Positions 26,516 through 35,052 of a DNA stretch of 64,000 nt are shown here, in pieces. The stretch is from DAOUAT01 sp964551735. Lineage in GTDB: Bacteria; Chloroflexota; Anaerolineae; CG2-30-64-16. A program made the position numbers and the translations under genes. The stretch is taken from NCBI GenBank assembly GCA_964551735.1, contig CAZKEF010000006.1, positions 62,001-126,000 on the forward strand, read 5' to 3'. Position 1 is the stretch's first letter, and the number at the start of each line of letters is the position of its first letter. Under the pieces are notes generated by a model. The model saw only the letters and a program-made list of their open reading frames with translations, had not been told where the DNA came from and ran no database searches.

Positions 26516-27628
26516 TCATTCGCGCGCGTCGGCGTCCGATTCACGGGCCAGCAAGGTGATCGCGACCGGGTCGAGCCAAAGGGCCAACGGATCGCCCGCA
26601 GCCGGCAGATCGGCGTCGATAGCTGAGGCCTCGCAGGTGAGGGTCACATCGCCGGCGTGCGCGGTGCGGATCAGGTGATAGCTGCCGCGAAACGACGCTT
26701 CCAGCAGCTGGCCCGGCACTGTGTTCAGGCCGGCCGCGCCCGCGGGGCGCACGTCGGCCGCCTCGGGGCGGATCAGGGCGGTGACGCGCTGGCCGGGGGC
26801 GAATAGGCCGACCGCGCCGGCCGAGGCGAGGATGCCCAGCGGCGTTTCTACGGTGACAGATGACGTTTCGGCCGTGACCACCGTCCCGTCCAACAGGTTC
26901 TTGAACCCCAGAAACTGCGCCACGTAGGCGGTGGCCGGCCGCCGGTAGACCTCGACGGGCGGGCCGTCTTGCTCGATCCAGCCGCCGACCCCAGCCTCGG
27001 GCCGGGCGCGCATGATGAGCACGCGATCGGCGATAGCGAACGCTTCTTCCTGGTCGTGGGTGACATAGAGCGCGGTCACGCCGATACGCTTCAGGATGGC
27101 GCGCAGCTCGTTCATCAACTGCTCGCGCAGTGCGCGATCCAGAGCGCCCAACGGCTCATCCAGCATCAGCAGCCGCGGCCGCGGGGCCAGGCTGCGGGCC
27201 AACGCCACCCGCTGCTGCTCGCCGCCCGACAGCGCCACCACGCGGCGGCGCTCATAGCCGGTGAGTGCAACCAACGCCAGCATCTCCTGGACGCGGGCAG
27301 CTACCTCGGCCTTCGACCAGCCCAACATGCGCAGGCCAAACGCGACGTTGGCGGCCACGTCCTTGTGGGGAAAGAGCGCGTAGTCCTGGAACATAAAGCC
27401 AAAGCCGCGGCGATGCACCGGCACACCAGCCAGATCCTGCCCCTCGAACGTGACAGTCCCGGTGTCCGGCGTCTCCAGCCCGGCCACAATGCGCAGCAGG
27501 GTCGTCTTGCCGCAGCCGCTGGGTCCCAACAAGCAAACGATCTCGCCCTGCGCCACAGCAAAGCTGGCCTCCTTCAACACCGGCAGGCCAGGATAGGATT
27601 TCGAGACGTGAGAAACTTCGAGCAACAT
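26516..27628 (-). CDS. thiQ: Thiamine ABC transporter ATPase (ThiQ-like, with extra TOBE domain)
   Basis: A 370-residue ABC ATPase. Walker A GPSGCGKTT, signature LSGGEQQRVALARSLA, Walker B LLMLDEPLGALD and the switch histidine in ALYVTHDQEEAF are all present. The C-terminal ~110 residues (from about FAPGQRVTALIRPEAAD) form a TOBE-type regulatory domain as in PotA/FbpC, which the short ThiQ of enterobacteria lacks. Assignment to thiamine rests on context: TPP riboswitch, thiN, thiB and thiP upstream. The conserved domain begins at ATG 27628 (MLLEVSHVSKSYP); the open frame upstream of it runs through a repeat element and is not likely to be coding. Confidence 0.82.
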   Translation of the reverse strand: MLLEVSHVSKSYPGLPVLKEASFAVAQGEIVCLLGPSGCGKTTLLRIVAGLETPDTGTVTFEGQDLAGVPVHRRGFGFMFQDYALFPHKDVAANVAFGLRMLGWSKAEVAARVQEMLALVALTGYERRRVVALSGGEQQRVALARSLAPRPRLLMLDEPLGALDRALREQLMNELRAILKRIGVTALYVTHDQEEAFAIADRVLIMRARPEAGVGGWIEQDGPPVEVYRRPATAYVAQFLGFKNLLDGTVVTAETSSVTVETPLGILASAGAVGLFAPGQRVTALIRPEAADVRPAGAAGLNTVPGQLLEASFRGSYHLIRTAHAGDVTLTCEASAIDADLPAAGDPLALWLDPVAITLLARESDADARE

Positions 27629-27660
27629 ACCGCCCCAAACCTTACTGGCGATGTCCGACC

Positions 27661-27787
27661 ATCGCTCTGAGCGGGTCAATGACACAACCTGGTCAACAAC
27701 ACAACACCAGTGAAGAGTCTCCGACTGAGACCCTTCGCTGACTCTGGCCGCAGCGGATCTCACGGGGCCGGCCCGTTCAGGGTGACA
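27661..27787. repeat. MITE-like nested palindrome between thiP and thiQ
   Basis: Outer arms ATCGCTCTGAGCGGGT (27661-27676) and CCCGTTCAGGGTGACA (27772-27787) are imperfect inverted repeats; inner arms AGTGAAGAGTCTC and GAGACCCTTCGCT (27710-27739) pair around a five-base loop. A second copy with the same four arms lies at 61443-61578. It has no coding capacity and fills most of the unusual gap inside the thiamine operon. Confidence 0.65.
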
Positions 27788-27827
27788 GAAACTGACCTTA
27801 CAATGCAATCATCAGGACACCAGGTAA

Positions 27828-27862
27828 ATCGAACATCGTACATCGTAGATTGTACATCGTAC
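27828..27862. repeat. Heptanucleotide tandem repeat tract (ATCGTAC-type)
   Basis: Five degenerate 7-base units in register: ATCGAAC, ATCGTAC, ATCGTAG, ATTGTAC, ATCGTAC. The tract ends one base before the reversed stop codon of thiP. Other seven-base tracts occur at 45500-45534 and 46929-46966. Confidence 0.75.
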
Positions 27863-27863
27863 A

Positions 27864-29528
27864 TCAAAACTCCCCCACTTCTCCGGCCCGAAACCGCTCG
27901 ATCAACACGAACGCGACCACGCAGACGGCCATCAGCAGCGTGCTCATGGCCAGCGCCTGGCCGTAGTTGAGTGCGCCGGGCTGGCCCAGCAGCCGGTAGA
28001 TGACCAGCGGCATGGTGGGGTACTCGGGACGGGCGATGAGCAGCGTGGCGCCGAACTCGCCCATGCTGACCGTGAAGGCGAAGAGCGCGGCCACGATCAC
28101 CGCGCGGCCGGTGATGGGCAGCTCCACCTCGCGCCAGACGCGCAACGGCGACGCGCCGAGCACGGCCGCGGCCTCACGCAGGCTGGGGTTCAAGCCGCGC
28201 AGGGCCGGCAGCACCGTACGCACCACAAACGGGAACGCCACCAGCGTGTGGGCGATGGGCACCAGGATCGGCGAGGCAACCAGGTTGAGCGGTGGCCGGC
28301 CCAAGGCCAGGATATAGCCGAAGCCCAGCGTCACGGCGGATGTGCCCAGCGGCAGCAGCACGATGGGATCGAGCCAGCGGCCGAACCGGCCCTGCTCGCG
28401 CGCCAGCAGCAGCGCGGTCAGCACGCCGATGGTCAGCGCCAGGCCAGTGGTGAGCGCTGCAAACAGCAGGCTGTTGCGGATGGCGATCCCCGGCGGCACG
28501 TAGAAGATCGAGCTGGTGCGGTTGACGAACAGCTCCCGGTAGAAGCGCAGCGGATCATCCGCCGCGAACGAGCGCGCGGCCAGGGCAACCAGCGGGCTGG
28601 CCAGGAAGATCAGCAGGCCGACCACGGTCAGGCTGACCACGAGCACCCGACCGGGCGTGGCGGGGGGGACCGCGGTCGCCTCGGCGGGGCGCAGCTTCAG
28701 CGGGACGGCCGCGCGGGCCTGGGCGCGGGTATAGACGGCCATCACCACGAAGGTGAGGGCCATCTGGGCCAGGCTGAGCGCGGCCGCGTCGGGCAAGCGG
28801 AACAAGGCCACGGCCTGGCGGTAGATCTCCACCTCCAGCGTGGCGAAGCGCGGGCCGCCCAACACCAGGATCACGCCGAAGCTGGTGAAGCAGAACAGGA
28901 ACACCAGCAGCGCTGCCGCGCCCACGGCCGGCATCAACAGCGGCAGGGTGATCTCCCAGAAGACCCTGGCCCGGTTGCCGCCCAACATGCGCGCGGCCTC
29001 CGATAACCGCGTGTCCAGGTTGGCCCAAAAGCCGCCCACCATGCGCACCACCACGGTGGTGTTGTAGAACGCGTGGGCCAACAGGATCAGCCAGATGGTC
29101 TGCTGGAGCTGGATCGGCGGCCGGCCGAGATCGAACCAGGCCATGAGCTGCGTGTTGAGCCAGCCGCGCGGCCCCAGCAACGCGGTAAATGCGGCCGCGA
29201 CGACCATGGCCGGCAGCACGAAGGGGATGGTGGTCAGCGCCCGCAGGACGCTTTTGCCGGGGAAGCGATAGCGCGCAAAGACAAACGCGGCCGGCATCCC
29301 CAGCAGCAGCGTGACGGCGGTGGAGGCAGCCGCCTGCCATGTGGTGAACCACAGCGCCCGGCCAAAATACGGCTCGCGCGCCAGGTTCACCAACGGTGCC
29401 AGGTCCAGCCGGCCATCGGCCGCAAAGCTCCGCGCCACCACCGCGGCCAGGGGATAGAAGAAAAAGACCCCCAGGAAGGCCAGCGGTGGCGCGTAGAAAG
29501 CCAAACGAAGCAACAAACTTCGCTTCAT
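27864..29528 (-). CDS. thiP: Thiamine ABC transporter permease (ThiP-like, fused double permease)
   Basis: A 554-residue protein made of two binding-protein-dependent permease halves, each with about six helices and an EAA loop: EAARMLGGNRARVFWEITLP in the first half and EAAAVLGASPLRVWREVELP in the second. This tandem architecture is shared by ThiP and FbpB. The ATG at 29528 (MKRSLLLRLAFYAPPL) fits the membrane start; the open frame upstream would overlap thiB. Only 31 bases separate it from thiB, but a repeat-filled gap of 235 bases separates it from thiQ. Confidence 0.85.
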   Translation of the reverse strand: MKRSLLLRLAFYAPPLAFLGVFFFYPLAAVVARSFAADGRLDLAPLVNLAREPYFGRALWFTTWQAAASTAVTLLLGMPAAFVFARYRFPGKSVLRALTTIPFVLPAMVVAAAFTALLGPRGWLNTQLMAWFDLGRPPIQLQQTIWLILLAHAFYNTTVVVRMVGGFWANLDTRLSEAARMLGGNRARVFWEITLPLLMPAVGAAALLVFLFCFTSFGVILVLGGPRFATLEVEIYRQAVALFRLPDAAALSLAQMALTFVVMAVYTRAQARAAVPLKLRPAEATAVPPATPGRVLVVSLTVVGLLIFLASPLVALAARSFAADDPLRFYRELFVNRTSSIFYVPPGIAIRNSLLFAALTTGLALTIGVLTALLLAREQGRFGRWLDPIVLLPLGTSAVTLGFGYILALGRPPLNLVASPILVPIAHTLVAFPFVVRTVLPALRGLNPSLREAAAVLGASPLRVWREVELPITGRAVIVAALFAFTVSMGEFGATLLIARPEYPTMPLVIYRLLGQPGALNYGQALAMSTLLMAVCVVAFVLIERFRAGEVGEF

Positions 29529-29559
29529 GCCACCCGCATTACGCAGTACGTGTAATGTC

Positions 29560-30708
29560 TCACCGCAACACCACATCGGTCCACGCCTTCAGCCAGACTT
29601 CGCGGCCAGCCTCGATCTGCGCCGGCGCCATGGTCAGCGGATCGGAGGGGATCTGGGCGTGTGCAGTGAACACCTCGGGCAGCGATGTGCCGGTCCGAGC
29701 CGGATAAACCCACATCTGGAGCGGGATGTCGGCCTGGAAGGTCTCGTCCAGCATGAAGTCCACCCACTGGCGGGCCAGCGCAGGGTTCTTCGCGCCCTTG
29801 AGGACGCCCACGAACTCGATCTGCAGGAAGCTGCCGCCGGGGAAGAGCAGGTTGCCGGTGGGCGACGCCGCGGGCTGCGGATCGGCAAAGAAGACCTCGG
29901 CGGCGGGGCTGGTGGCGTAGCTCACCACCAGGGGATGATCCCCCTCGCCGCTGCCGCCGCTGAACTGGCCGTAGTACGCGTCTTCCCAGCCGTCAGCCAC
30001 GAAGACATCGTTCGCCCGCAGGTCGCGCCAGAAGTCCAGATAGGTGTACCTGCCGGTTTCGCCGAACGCGGCCACCGTCGCCAGCAGAAACGCCATGCCG
30101 GGCGAGGAGGTGGCCGGGTTCTCCACGGCCAGCAATCCAGCGTATGCGGACGAAGTCAAGTCGCGCAGATCCGTGGGCAGGGGGATGGCGTTGTCCGCGA
30201 AGTACGCCTTGTCGTAATTCAGCGTGACGTAGCCGAAGTCCACCGGCAGCAGGCGGTTGCTGGCGTCCAGTTGGAGTTCAGCCGGGATGCCGGACAGCGC
30301 GGGGGACGCGTAGGGCTCGAAGATGTCAGCGGCCAGCGCGCGGCTCAGGAAGGTGTTATCCACGCCGAAGAAGACGTCGGCCAGCGGATTGTTCCTGCTA
30401 AGGATGGCCTTGTTCAGCGCCAGGCCCGTATCGCCCGACTTCAGGAACTGCACCTGGCAGCCGCACTGCGCCTGGAACGCGTCCACGACCTCCTGGCTGA
30501 CACTGAAGCTGTCATGGGACATCACCGTCAGCACGCCTCCGCCAGCGGGCGCGACCGTGGGGGCCGTGGTCGGAACGGATTCAGTCGTCGGCGCCGGCGC
30601 AGTCGAGGGGACCGCAGTCGGCGCGGGCGTCGGTCCCACCGGAACCGGGCAGCCGGCCAGCAGCAGGACGATAAGAACCAGCAAAAGAATTGATGTAACG
30701 CGTTTCAT
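29560..30708 (-). CDS. thiB: Thiamine-binding lipoprotein of the ABC transporter (ThiB-like)
   Basis: A 382-residue solute-binding lipoprotein: signal MKRVTSILLLVLIVLLLAGC with lipobox LAGC, a Thr/Pro/Ala-rich linker to about residue 55, then a type 2 periplasmic-binding fold. VMSHDSFSVSQEVVDAF at the domain start and NPLADVFFGVDNTFLSRAL are diagnostic of thiamine-binding proteins (ThiB/TbpA). AGGAGGT nine bases upstream supports the ATG at 30708. Lipid anchoring is as expected for a monoderm-like or Chloroflexota envelope. Confidence 0.88.
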   Translation of the reverse strand: MKRVTSILLLVLIVLLLAGCPVPVGPTPAPTAVPSTAPAPTTESVPTTAPTVAPAGGGVLTVMSHDSFSVSQEVVDAFQAQCGCQVQFLKSGDTGLALNKAILSRNNPLADVFFGVDNTFLSRALAADIFEPYASPALSGIPAELQLDASNRLLPVDFGYVTLNYDKAYFADNAIPLPTDLRDLTSSAYAGLLAVENPATSSPGMAFLLATVAAFGETGRYTYLDFWRDLRANDVFVADGWEDAYYGQFSGGSGEGDHPLVVSYATSPAAEVFFADPQPAASPTGNLLFPGGSFLQIEFVGVLKGAKNPALARQWVDFMLDETFQADIPLQMWVYPARTGTSLPEVFTAHAQIPSDPLTMAPAQIEAGREVWLKAWTDVVLR

Positions 30709-30768
30709 AAAATCAGTACCTCCTATCATGCAGCGAACCGGCTGAAGCCTCGATTCCGGACGTTTGGA

Positions 30769-31410
30769 TTAGCCGTTCACTTGCACGACCAATAACGCAC
30801 CTTGCCGCACCGCGATCTCCGCCACCTCCGCTACGAACACATTGCTGACCCCGCGGCCCCGGCCCTGGAAGAGCGTCTCATCCCGCAGCGGATAGGCCAG
30901 GCCGCGCGTCGTAACGCCGGCCGCGTCCCCGCCCAGCGGCAGCAAGGTCAGCAGGTCGCCCGCCGCGCCGCGCAATGCCAAGCCGCTCGGGCCGCGCAGC
31001 AGGCGCACGGTCTCCGGGCCATCGGCGATGGCCACGTCCAGCCCGGTCAGGTCGGGCCGCGCCAGCAGCAGCACGTTGGCCAGCAGATGGTCGGTCCGGC
31101 CGCCGAGCGCAGCGCAGATGACGATCTGCTGGGCGCCCTCGGCCAGGGCGTGGGCCAGGGCCAGCTCCAGGTCGGTGTCGTCCTTGGCTGCCGGCGCGGT
31201 GATCACCGGCGTTCCGGCCGTCCGCAGGGCGGCCGCGTCCTCAGCCGGCAGCGAATCCAGGTCGCCCACCAGCAGGTGCACCGGCCAACCCCACGCCCGT
31301 GCGTGCCGCGCGCCCAGGTCGGCCGCGATGACGCGGTCGCCGGGGGCCGGGGCAAGGCCCTGGGGTGGCCGGCAGGCAGGGCTGCCAGCAATGAGAAAGT
31401 GCGTCATCAT
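30769..31410 (-). CDS. thiN: Thiamine pyrophosphokinase
   Basis: A protein of about 213 residues converting thiamine to thiamine diphosphate with ATP. Conserved features are RVIAADLGARHARAWG, the catalytic VGDLDSLP motif, the metal-binding DDTDLELAL and ALGGRTDHLLANVLLL; the C-terminal beta-sandwich ends with GALLVVQVNG. First gene after the TPP riboswitch and followed by the thiamine transporter, so imported thiamine is phosphorylated directly. I prefer ATG 31410 (or 31407): the TTG at 31419 lies in the T-run of the riboswitch terminator. Confidence 0.92.
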   Translation of the reverse strand: MMTHFLIAGSPACRPPQGLAPAPGDRVIAADLGARHARAWGWPVHLLVGDLDSLPAEDAAALRTAGTPVITAPAAKDDTDLELALAHALAEGAQQIVICAALGGRTDHLLANVLLLARPDLTGLDVAIADGPETVRLLRGPSGLALRGAAGDLLTLLPLGGDAAGVTTRGLAYPLRDETLFQGRGRGVSNVFVAEVAEIAVRQGALLVVQVNG

Positions 31411-31420
31411 GGAAAGCAAA

Positions 31421-31446
31421 ACGGACGGCCCTGGCGGGTCGTCCGT
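31421..31446 (-). terminator. Expression-platform terminator of the TPP riboswitch
   Basis: On the minus strand ACGGACG and CGTCCGT pair around a 12-base loop, followed by TTTTGCTTT and, within about ten bases, the thiN ATG. This closeness means the same hairpin could both stop transcription and bury the ribosome-binding region. Confidence 0.75.
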
Positions 31447-31462
31447 CGTGTCGTCGTGTGTA

Positions 31463-31546
31463 TCCCTACGCCGGCATTACCCGTCAGGTTCATGGGGTCG
31501 TTGGCATATGGGGCCAACCTCTCAGCCAGGCTTTCCTAGCTCCCCC
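31463..31546 (-). ncRNA. TPP (THI-element) riboswitch
   Basis: The minus strand carries the conserved thiamine-pyrophosphate aptamer: GGGGAGCTAGG, GGCTGAGAGG, a GTTGGCC/CCAAC variable stem, ACCCCATGAACCTGA and ending GCCGGCGTAGGGA. The blocks CUGAGA and ACCCxxxGAACCUGA bind the pyrimidine and pyrophosphate of TPP. It lies upstream of thiN and ahead of an intrinsic terminator, so high TPP should shut down thiN-thiB-thiP-thiQ. Confidence 0.95.
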
Positions 31547-31602
31547 TGTATGACGTGCCTCGTGCAATCATGAGACACATCACTTTACTTTTATCACACA
31601 TA

Positions 31603-31632
31603 AGTGTAACATAGCCTCAAGGCATGTGTCAA
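31603..31632 (-). promoter_or_regulatory. Promoter of the TPP riboswitch / thiamine operon
   Basis: TTGACA (31632-31627), an 18-base spacer and TACACT (31608-31603) on the minus strand, about 50 bases before the riboswitch aptamer. It diverges from the subtilase promoter. Confidence 0.65.
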
Positions 31633-31666
31633 GATCAAGACGCGCCAGGAATTGCGCGATTAGGAG

Positions 31667-31695
31667 TTGATCCCCAGCCGTTAGTGTGCTACAAT
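31667..31695 (+). promoter_or_regulatory. Promoter of the subtilase gene
   Basis: TTGATC (31667-31672), exactly 17 bases, TACAAT (31690-31695). Transcription should begin near 31702, leaving a leader of about 265 bases before the subtilase ATG. Confidence 0.65.
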
Positions 31696-31701
31696 GGCAG
31701 G

Positions 31702-31965
31702 TGAGGTGAAATCACCAACGCAGTTTCGAGGTAGTAGGCAAGGGCGCGTCGAAGAGATGGTGATGGCGCAAAGAGTACACAGACAAAATTGCTCGCGCCA
31801 ACGTGTCTGAACCGAAACCAAGATATGCCGGGCTTGCTGCCAGAGTTGAAGGAGGTGATGCTACCCGCGAATCGTGAAACTCGGAAGGTGTGCTGAGACC
31901 ACGCACACGTCAATCGCGTTAGTTCAGACGAGATTTACTCACCCTTACCAACGGAGGTCTTCTAG
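31702..31965 (+). other. Long structured 5' leader of the subtilase mRNA
   Basis: No plausible gene occupies these 264 bases. Visible structure includes GGTGAAATCACC-type and GTGTGC/GCACAC hairpins (the latter near 31888-31911) and a final ACGGAGGTC ribosome-binding site. No known riboswitch consensus is recognised by eye. Confidence 0.5.
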
Positions 31966-34854
31966 ATGTCAACTCAACGGTCTTTGCGTTCGCAGTGGAC
32001 CCTGGCGCTCCGCCTGTTCGCAGTTCTGGCGCTGGTGCTCACCGCCGTCGCCCCCATGCAGGCATTCGCCCAGGAGGACGTGCGCGCCAGCAGTGTAGTT
32101 AAGAGCCCGAATGGCGTGTACATTGTGCAGATGGCAGATCCGACTGTCATTTCTGCGAGAAACACTAAACCAGATCTCGACGTGCAAGCCTACGTCGCTC
32201 AACTGGATAGCAGCCACGCGGCCGCGTTGGCGGCTGTGGGTGGCGGGGAAAAGCTCTACGATTTCCGCTACACCTTCAACGGCTTTGCCGCCAAACTGAC
32301 GCAGAATCAGGCTGCGGCGCTGACCAAGGTATCAGGTGTGGCTTCAGTCGTCCCCGATGAGCTGCGCAAGCTCGACACGGTATCCACGCCCACCTTCCTG
32401 GGCCTGGACAAGAAGGGCGGCCTGTGGGAACAGGTCGGCGGCCCGAGCCAGGCGGGTGAGGGCGTGGTCGTCGGCATCGTTGACTCCGGCATCTGGCCCG
32501 AGAGCCTCAGCTTTGCGGATGATGGCACCTACCGGCCGTTGCTGACCTGGATGGGCGAATGCGTCACCGGCGAAGAATGGGACGCGTCCGATTGCAGCGG
32601 CAAGGTGGTCGGCGCGCGTTACTTCTACAGCGGTTGGGGCGACGTCAAGGCGCTGTTCCCGTGGGAGTACCTCTCGGCCCGTGACGCCGATGGCCATGGC
32701 AGCCACACGGCCAGCACGGCCGCAGGCAACTACGGTGTCCCGGCCAGCGCTCTGGGCGCTGACCTGGGCATGATCAGTGGCATGGCGCCCCGCGCGCGCA
32801 TCGCGATCTACAAAGTGTGCTGGGGCGGCGCTGACGGCGGCTGCTTCAGCTCCGACAGCATGGCGGCTATCGAAGCTGCCGCCATGGACAACGTGGATGT
32901 GATCAACTTCTCCATCAGCGGCTCGACCACCAGCGTCACCGATTCGGTGGAGACCGCGTTCCTGGAAGCAACGGCGGCGGGTGTGTTCGTGGCGGCTTCG
33001 GCCGGTAACAGCGGCCCCACGGCGTCCACCGTCGCGCACAACAGCCCCTGGATCACCACCGTCGCGGCCGGCACCCATGACCGCGGCTACGCGGCAACCG
33101 TGACCCTGGGCGATGGCAGCGTACACGTCGGCGTTTCCCTGGGCAACGGCACCGATGTGGCCCCGCTGATCAAGTCCACCAGCGCCGGCCTCCCCGGCGC
33201 CGATCCGACCGAAGTTCGACTGTGCTACCCCGGCACGCTGGATCCGGCTGTGGTGACCGGCAAGATCGTGCAGTGCGACCGCGGCGTAATCGCGCGCGTG
33301 GACAAAAGCCTGGCCGTGCAGATGGCCGGTGGCGTAGGCTCGATCCTGACCAACGTCGCGCCTGCCTCGTTGAATGCGGACCTGCACTACGTGCCCACCG
33401 TCCACACCGATGAGGTCGTAGGCGCGGCCATCAAGGCCTACATTGACGCCGCGGGCGCGGGTGCGACTGCGCAACTGTCCGCCGGTGAGATCTACATACA
33501 GGAAGCGCCTGCCGTGGCCTCCTTCTCGTCGCGCGGCCCGGCGCGCGCCTTGAGCGGCAACCTGCTCAAGCCCGACATCATGGCGCCTGGCGTGGATGTG
33601 CTGGCGGCGGTTTCGCCGGCAGCCGGCGGCCTGGACTTCAACTTCCTCAGCGGCACCTCGATGTCCAGCCCGCACATCGCGGGCCTGGCGGCCCTGATGA
33701 AGGATCGGCAGCCGGCCTGGACACCGGACATGATCAAGTCCGCGTTCATGACAACGGCCAAGCAGACCACCAACGCCGGCAACCCGATCCCGGGCAACCC
33801 GTTCGGCTACGGCGCCGGCCAGGTGGATCCCACCGCAGCGGCCGATCCGGGCCTGGTCTACAAGTTGCCGCGATTCACGGACTACTACAAGTTCCTCCAG
33901 GGCATGATCACCCCATCGAACCTGAACCTGCCGTCAATCGCGGTCGGCGCGCTGGCTGGCACCCAAACCGTGCAGCGCACTGTGACCAACGTGACCAACA
34001 AGGCCGCCACCTACACGGCCTCAATCGAGGGTCTCGCGGGCTTCAATGTAACGGTGACCCCATCCACCATCGTTGTTCCAAGGGGTGGGTCGGTCTCCTT
34101 CACCGTGAAGTTCGACCGCACCACGGCGCCGCTGAACGCCTACACCTTCGGCGCGCTGAAGTGGACCGATGGCAAGCACGTGGTGCGCAGCCCCATCGCG
34201 CTGCGGCCCGTGGCCCTGGCTGCCCCGGCTGAGATCGCGGGCGCTGGCGTCAGCGGTTCCAGCGAGTACAGTGTCGTCTTCGGCTACGACGGCGACTTCG
34301 CGGCCTTGCCGCACGGGCTGGTGCCCGCCACCATGACCGCCGGCACCGTGCTGGATGACCCGACCAATACATTCGTGCCGGGTGGCCCTGGCACCGTGGC
34401 GGTCTCGGTGGACATCCCCGCGGGCACGGAGTACGCACGGTTCCAGTTGTTCGATGAGTACACCGACGGTGAGGATGACATTGACCTGTACGTCTACCGG
34501 GGCAGCACCCTGGTCGGCAGCAGCGGCAGTGGCACCTCGGCCGAGCAGGTCAACCTGGTGAAGCCGATGGCCGCGACCTACACCGTGTACGTGCACGGCT
34601 GGCAGACCGATGGCCCGGACGCTAACTTCACCCTGTTCCACTGGCTCATGTCGGCCGCGGATGCGGGCAACATGACCGTGACCGCGCCGGCCGCCGCAGT
34701 CCTGGGCACCCCCGCCATGATCACCGTGGACTGGACGGGCCTGGATGCCGGCACCAAGTACCTGGGCACCGTGACGTATCACAACGTCGCAGCGCCTGCG
34801 TCCTACGATGACGGCCGCATCGGCACCACCATCGTGGGTGTCAGCACTGACTGA
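31966..34854 (+). CDS. Secreted subtilisin-like serine protease (S8 family, with PA insert)
   Basis: A 962-residue preproprotease. Signal peptide ends near AFAQE (about residue 35); an I9-type propeptide (about 45-130) begins GVYIVQMADPT. The S8 catalytic triad is visible: Asp in GIVDSGIWPES (about 173), His in DADGHGSHTAS (about 244), Ser in LSGTSMSSPHIAGL (about 565); Asn of the oxyanion hole lies in AASAGNSGPTA. A protease-associated domain (about 380-480) is inserted between His and Ser, as in plant-like and C5a-peptidase-like subtilases. An Fn3-like domain (about 650-750) and a beta-sandwich of PPC type (about 790-895) follow. GGAGGT precedes the ATG. It probably acts outside the cell on peptides or surface proteins. 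Confidence 0.93.
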   Translation: MSTQRSLRSQWTLALRLFAVLALVLTAVAPMQAFAQEDVRASSVVKSPNGVYIVQMADPTVISARNTKPDLDVQAYVAQLDSSHAAALAAVGGGEKLYDFRYTFNGFAAKLTQNQAAALTKVSGVASVVPDELRKLDTVSTPTFLGLDKKGGLWEQVGGPSQAGEGVVVGIVDSGIWPESLSFADDGTYRPLLTWMGECVTGEEWDASDCSGKVVGARYFYSGWGDVKALFPWEYLSARDADGHGSHTASTAAGNYGVPASALGADLGMISGMAPRARIAIYKVCWGGADGGCFSSDSMAAIEAAAMDNVDVINFSISGSTTSVTDSVETAFLEATAAGVFVAASAGNSGPTASTVAHNSPWITTVAAGTHDRGYAATVTLGDGSVHVGVSLGNGTDVAPLIKSTSAGLPGADPTEVRLCYPGTLDPAVVTGKIVQCDRGVIARVDKSLAVQMAGGVGSILTNVAPASLNADLHYVPTVHTDEVVGAAIKAYIDAAGAGATAQLSAGEIYIQEAPAVASFSSRGPARALSGNLLKPDIMAPGVDVLAAVSPAAGGLDFNFLSGTSMSSPHIAGLAALMKDRQPAWTPDMIKSAFMTTAKQTTNAGNPIPGNPFGYGAGQVDPTAAADPGLVYKLPRFTDYYKFLQGMITPSNLNLPSIAVGALAGTQTVQRTVTNVTNKAATYTASIEGLAGFNVTVTPSTIVVPRGGSVSFTVKFDRTTAPLNAYTFGALKWTDGKHVVRSPIALRPVALAAPAEIAGAGVSGSSEYSVVFGYDGDFAALPHGLVPATMTAGTVLDDPTNTFVPGGPGTVAVSVDIPAGTEYARFQLFDEYTDGEDDIDLYVYRGSTLVGSSGSGTSAEQVNLVKPMAATYTVYVHGWQTDGPDANFTLFHWLMSAADAGNMTVTAPAAAVLGTPAMITVDWTGLDAGTKYLGTVTYHNVAAPASYDDGRIGTTIVGVSTD

Positions 34855-34862
34855 ACGTATCG

Positions 34863-34896
34863 CTGGCTGCGCGACCGCTTGCGGTCGTGCAGCCAG
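34863..34896 (+). repeat. Strong hairpin just after the subtilase stop
   Basis: Arms CTGGCTGC and GCAGCCAG enclose a second stem GACCGC/GCGGTC around a TT loop. There is no T-run; it precedes the true terminator by about 20 bases and may stabilise the mRNA end. Confidence 0.55.
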
Positions 34897-34916
34897 TTCA
34901 CAGCAGCATGAACAAA

Positions 34917-34955
34917 GGGGGGCGCAGCAGTATGCGCCCCCCTCTCTGTTTGTCT
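34917..34955. terminator. Bidirectional terminator between the subtilase and the giant beta-propeller gene
   Basis: GGGGGGCGC and GCGCCCCCC pair around an eight-base loop; the plus strand continues TCTCTGTTTGT and the minus strand TTTGTT. The two convergent genes (stops at 34854 and 35053) can both end here. Confidence 0.8.
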
Positions 34956-35052
34956 GTGCCATCCTCAAGACTTCCGGGGGCGATCCCCTGGAAGCAGCGC
35001 CTCAAGCTGGTTGCCGGCCGCATGCCAGATGCGGCCGCGGCAAATCTTTCGC

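Noticed and set aside
31441..31470. GTCGTC-rich stretch before the riboswitch as a fourth heptad repeat
   Set aside because: No consistent seven-base register; it is the terminator arm plus the 3' end of the TPP aptamer.
32344..33675. Minus-strand open frame of 443 codons opposite the subtilase
   Set aside because: Antisense to the complete catalytic domain of an S8 protease; composition (Gly, Ala, His, Arg) is that of a shadow frame.
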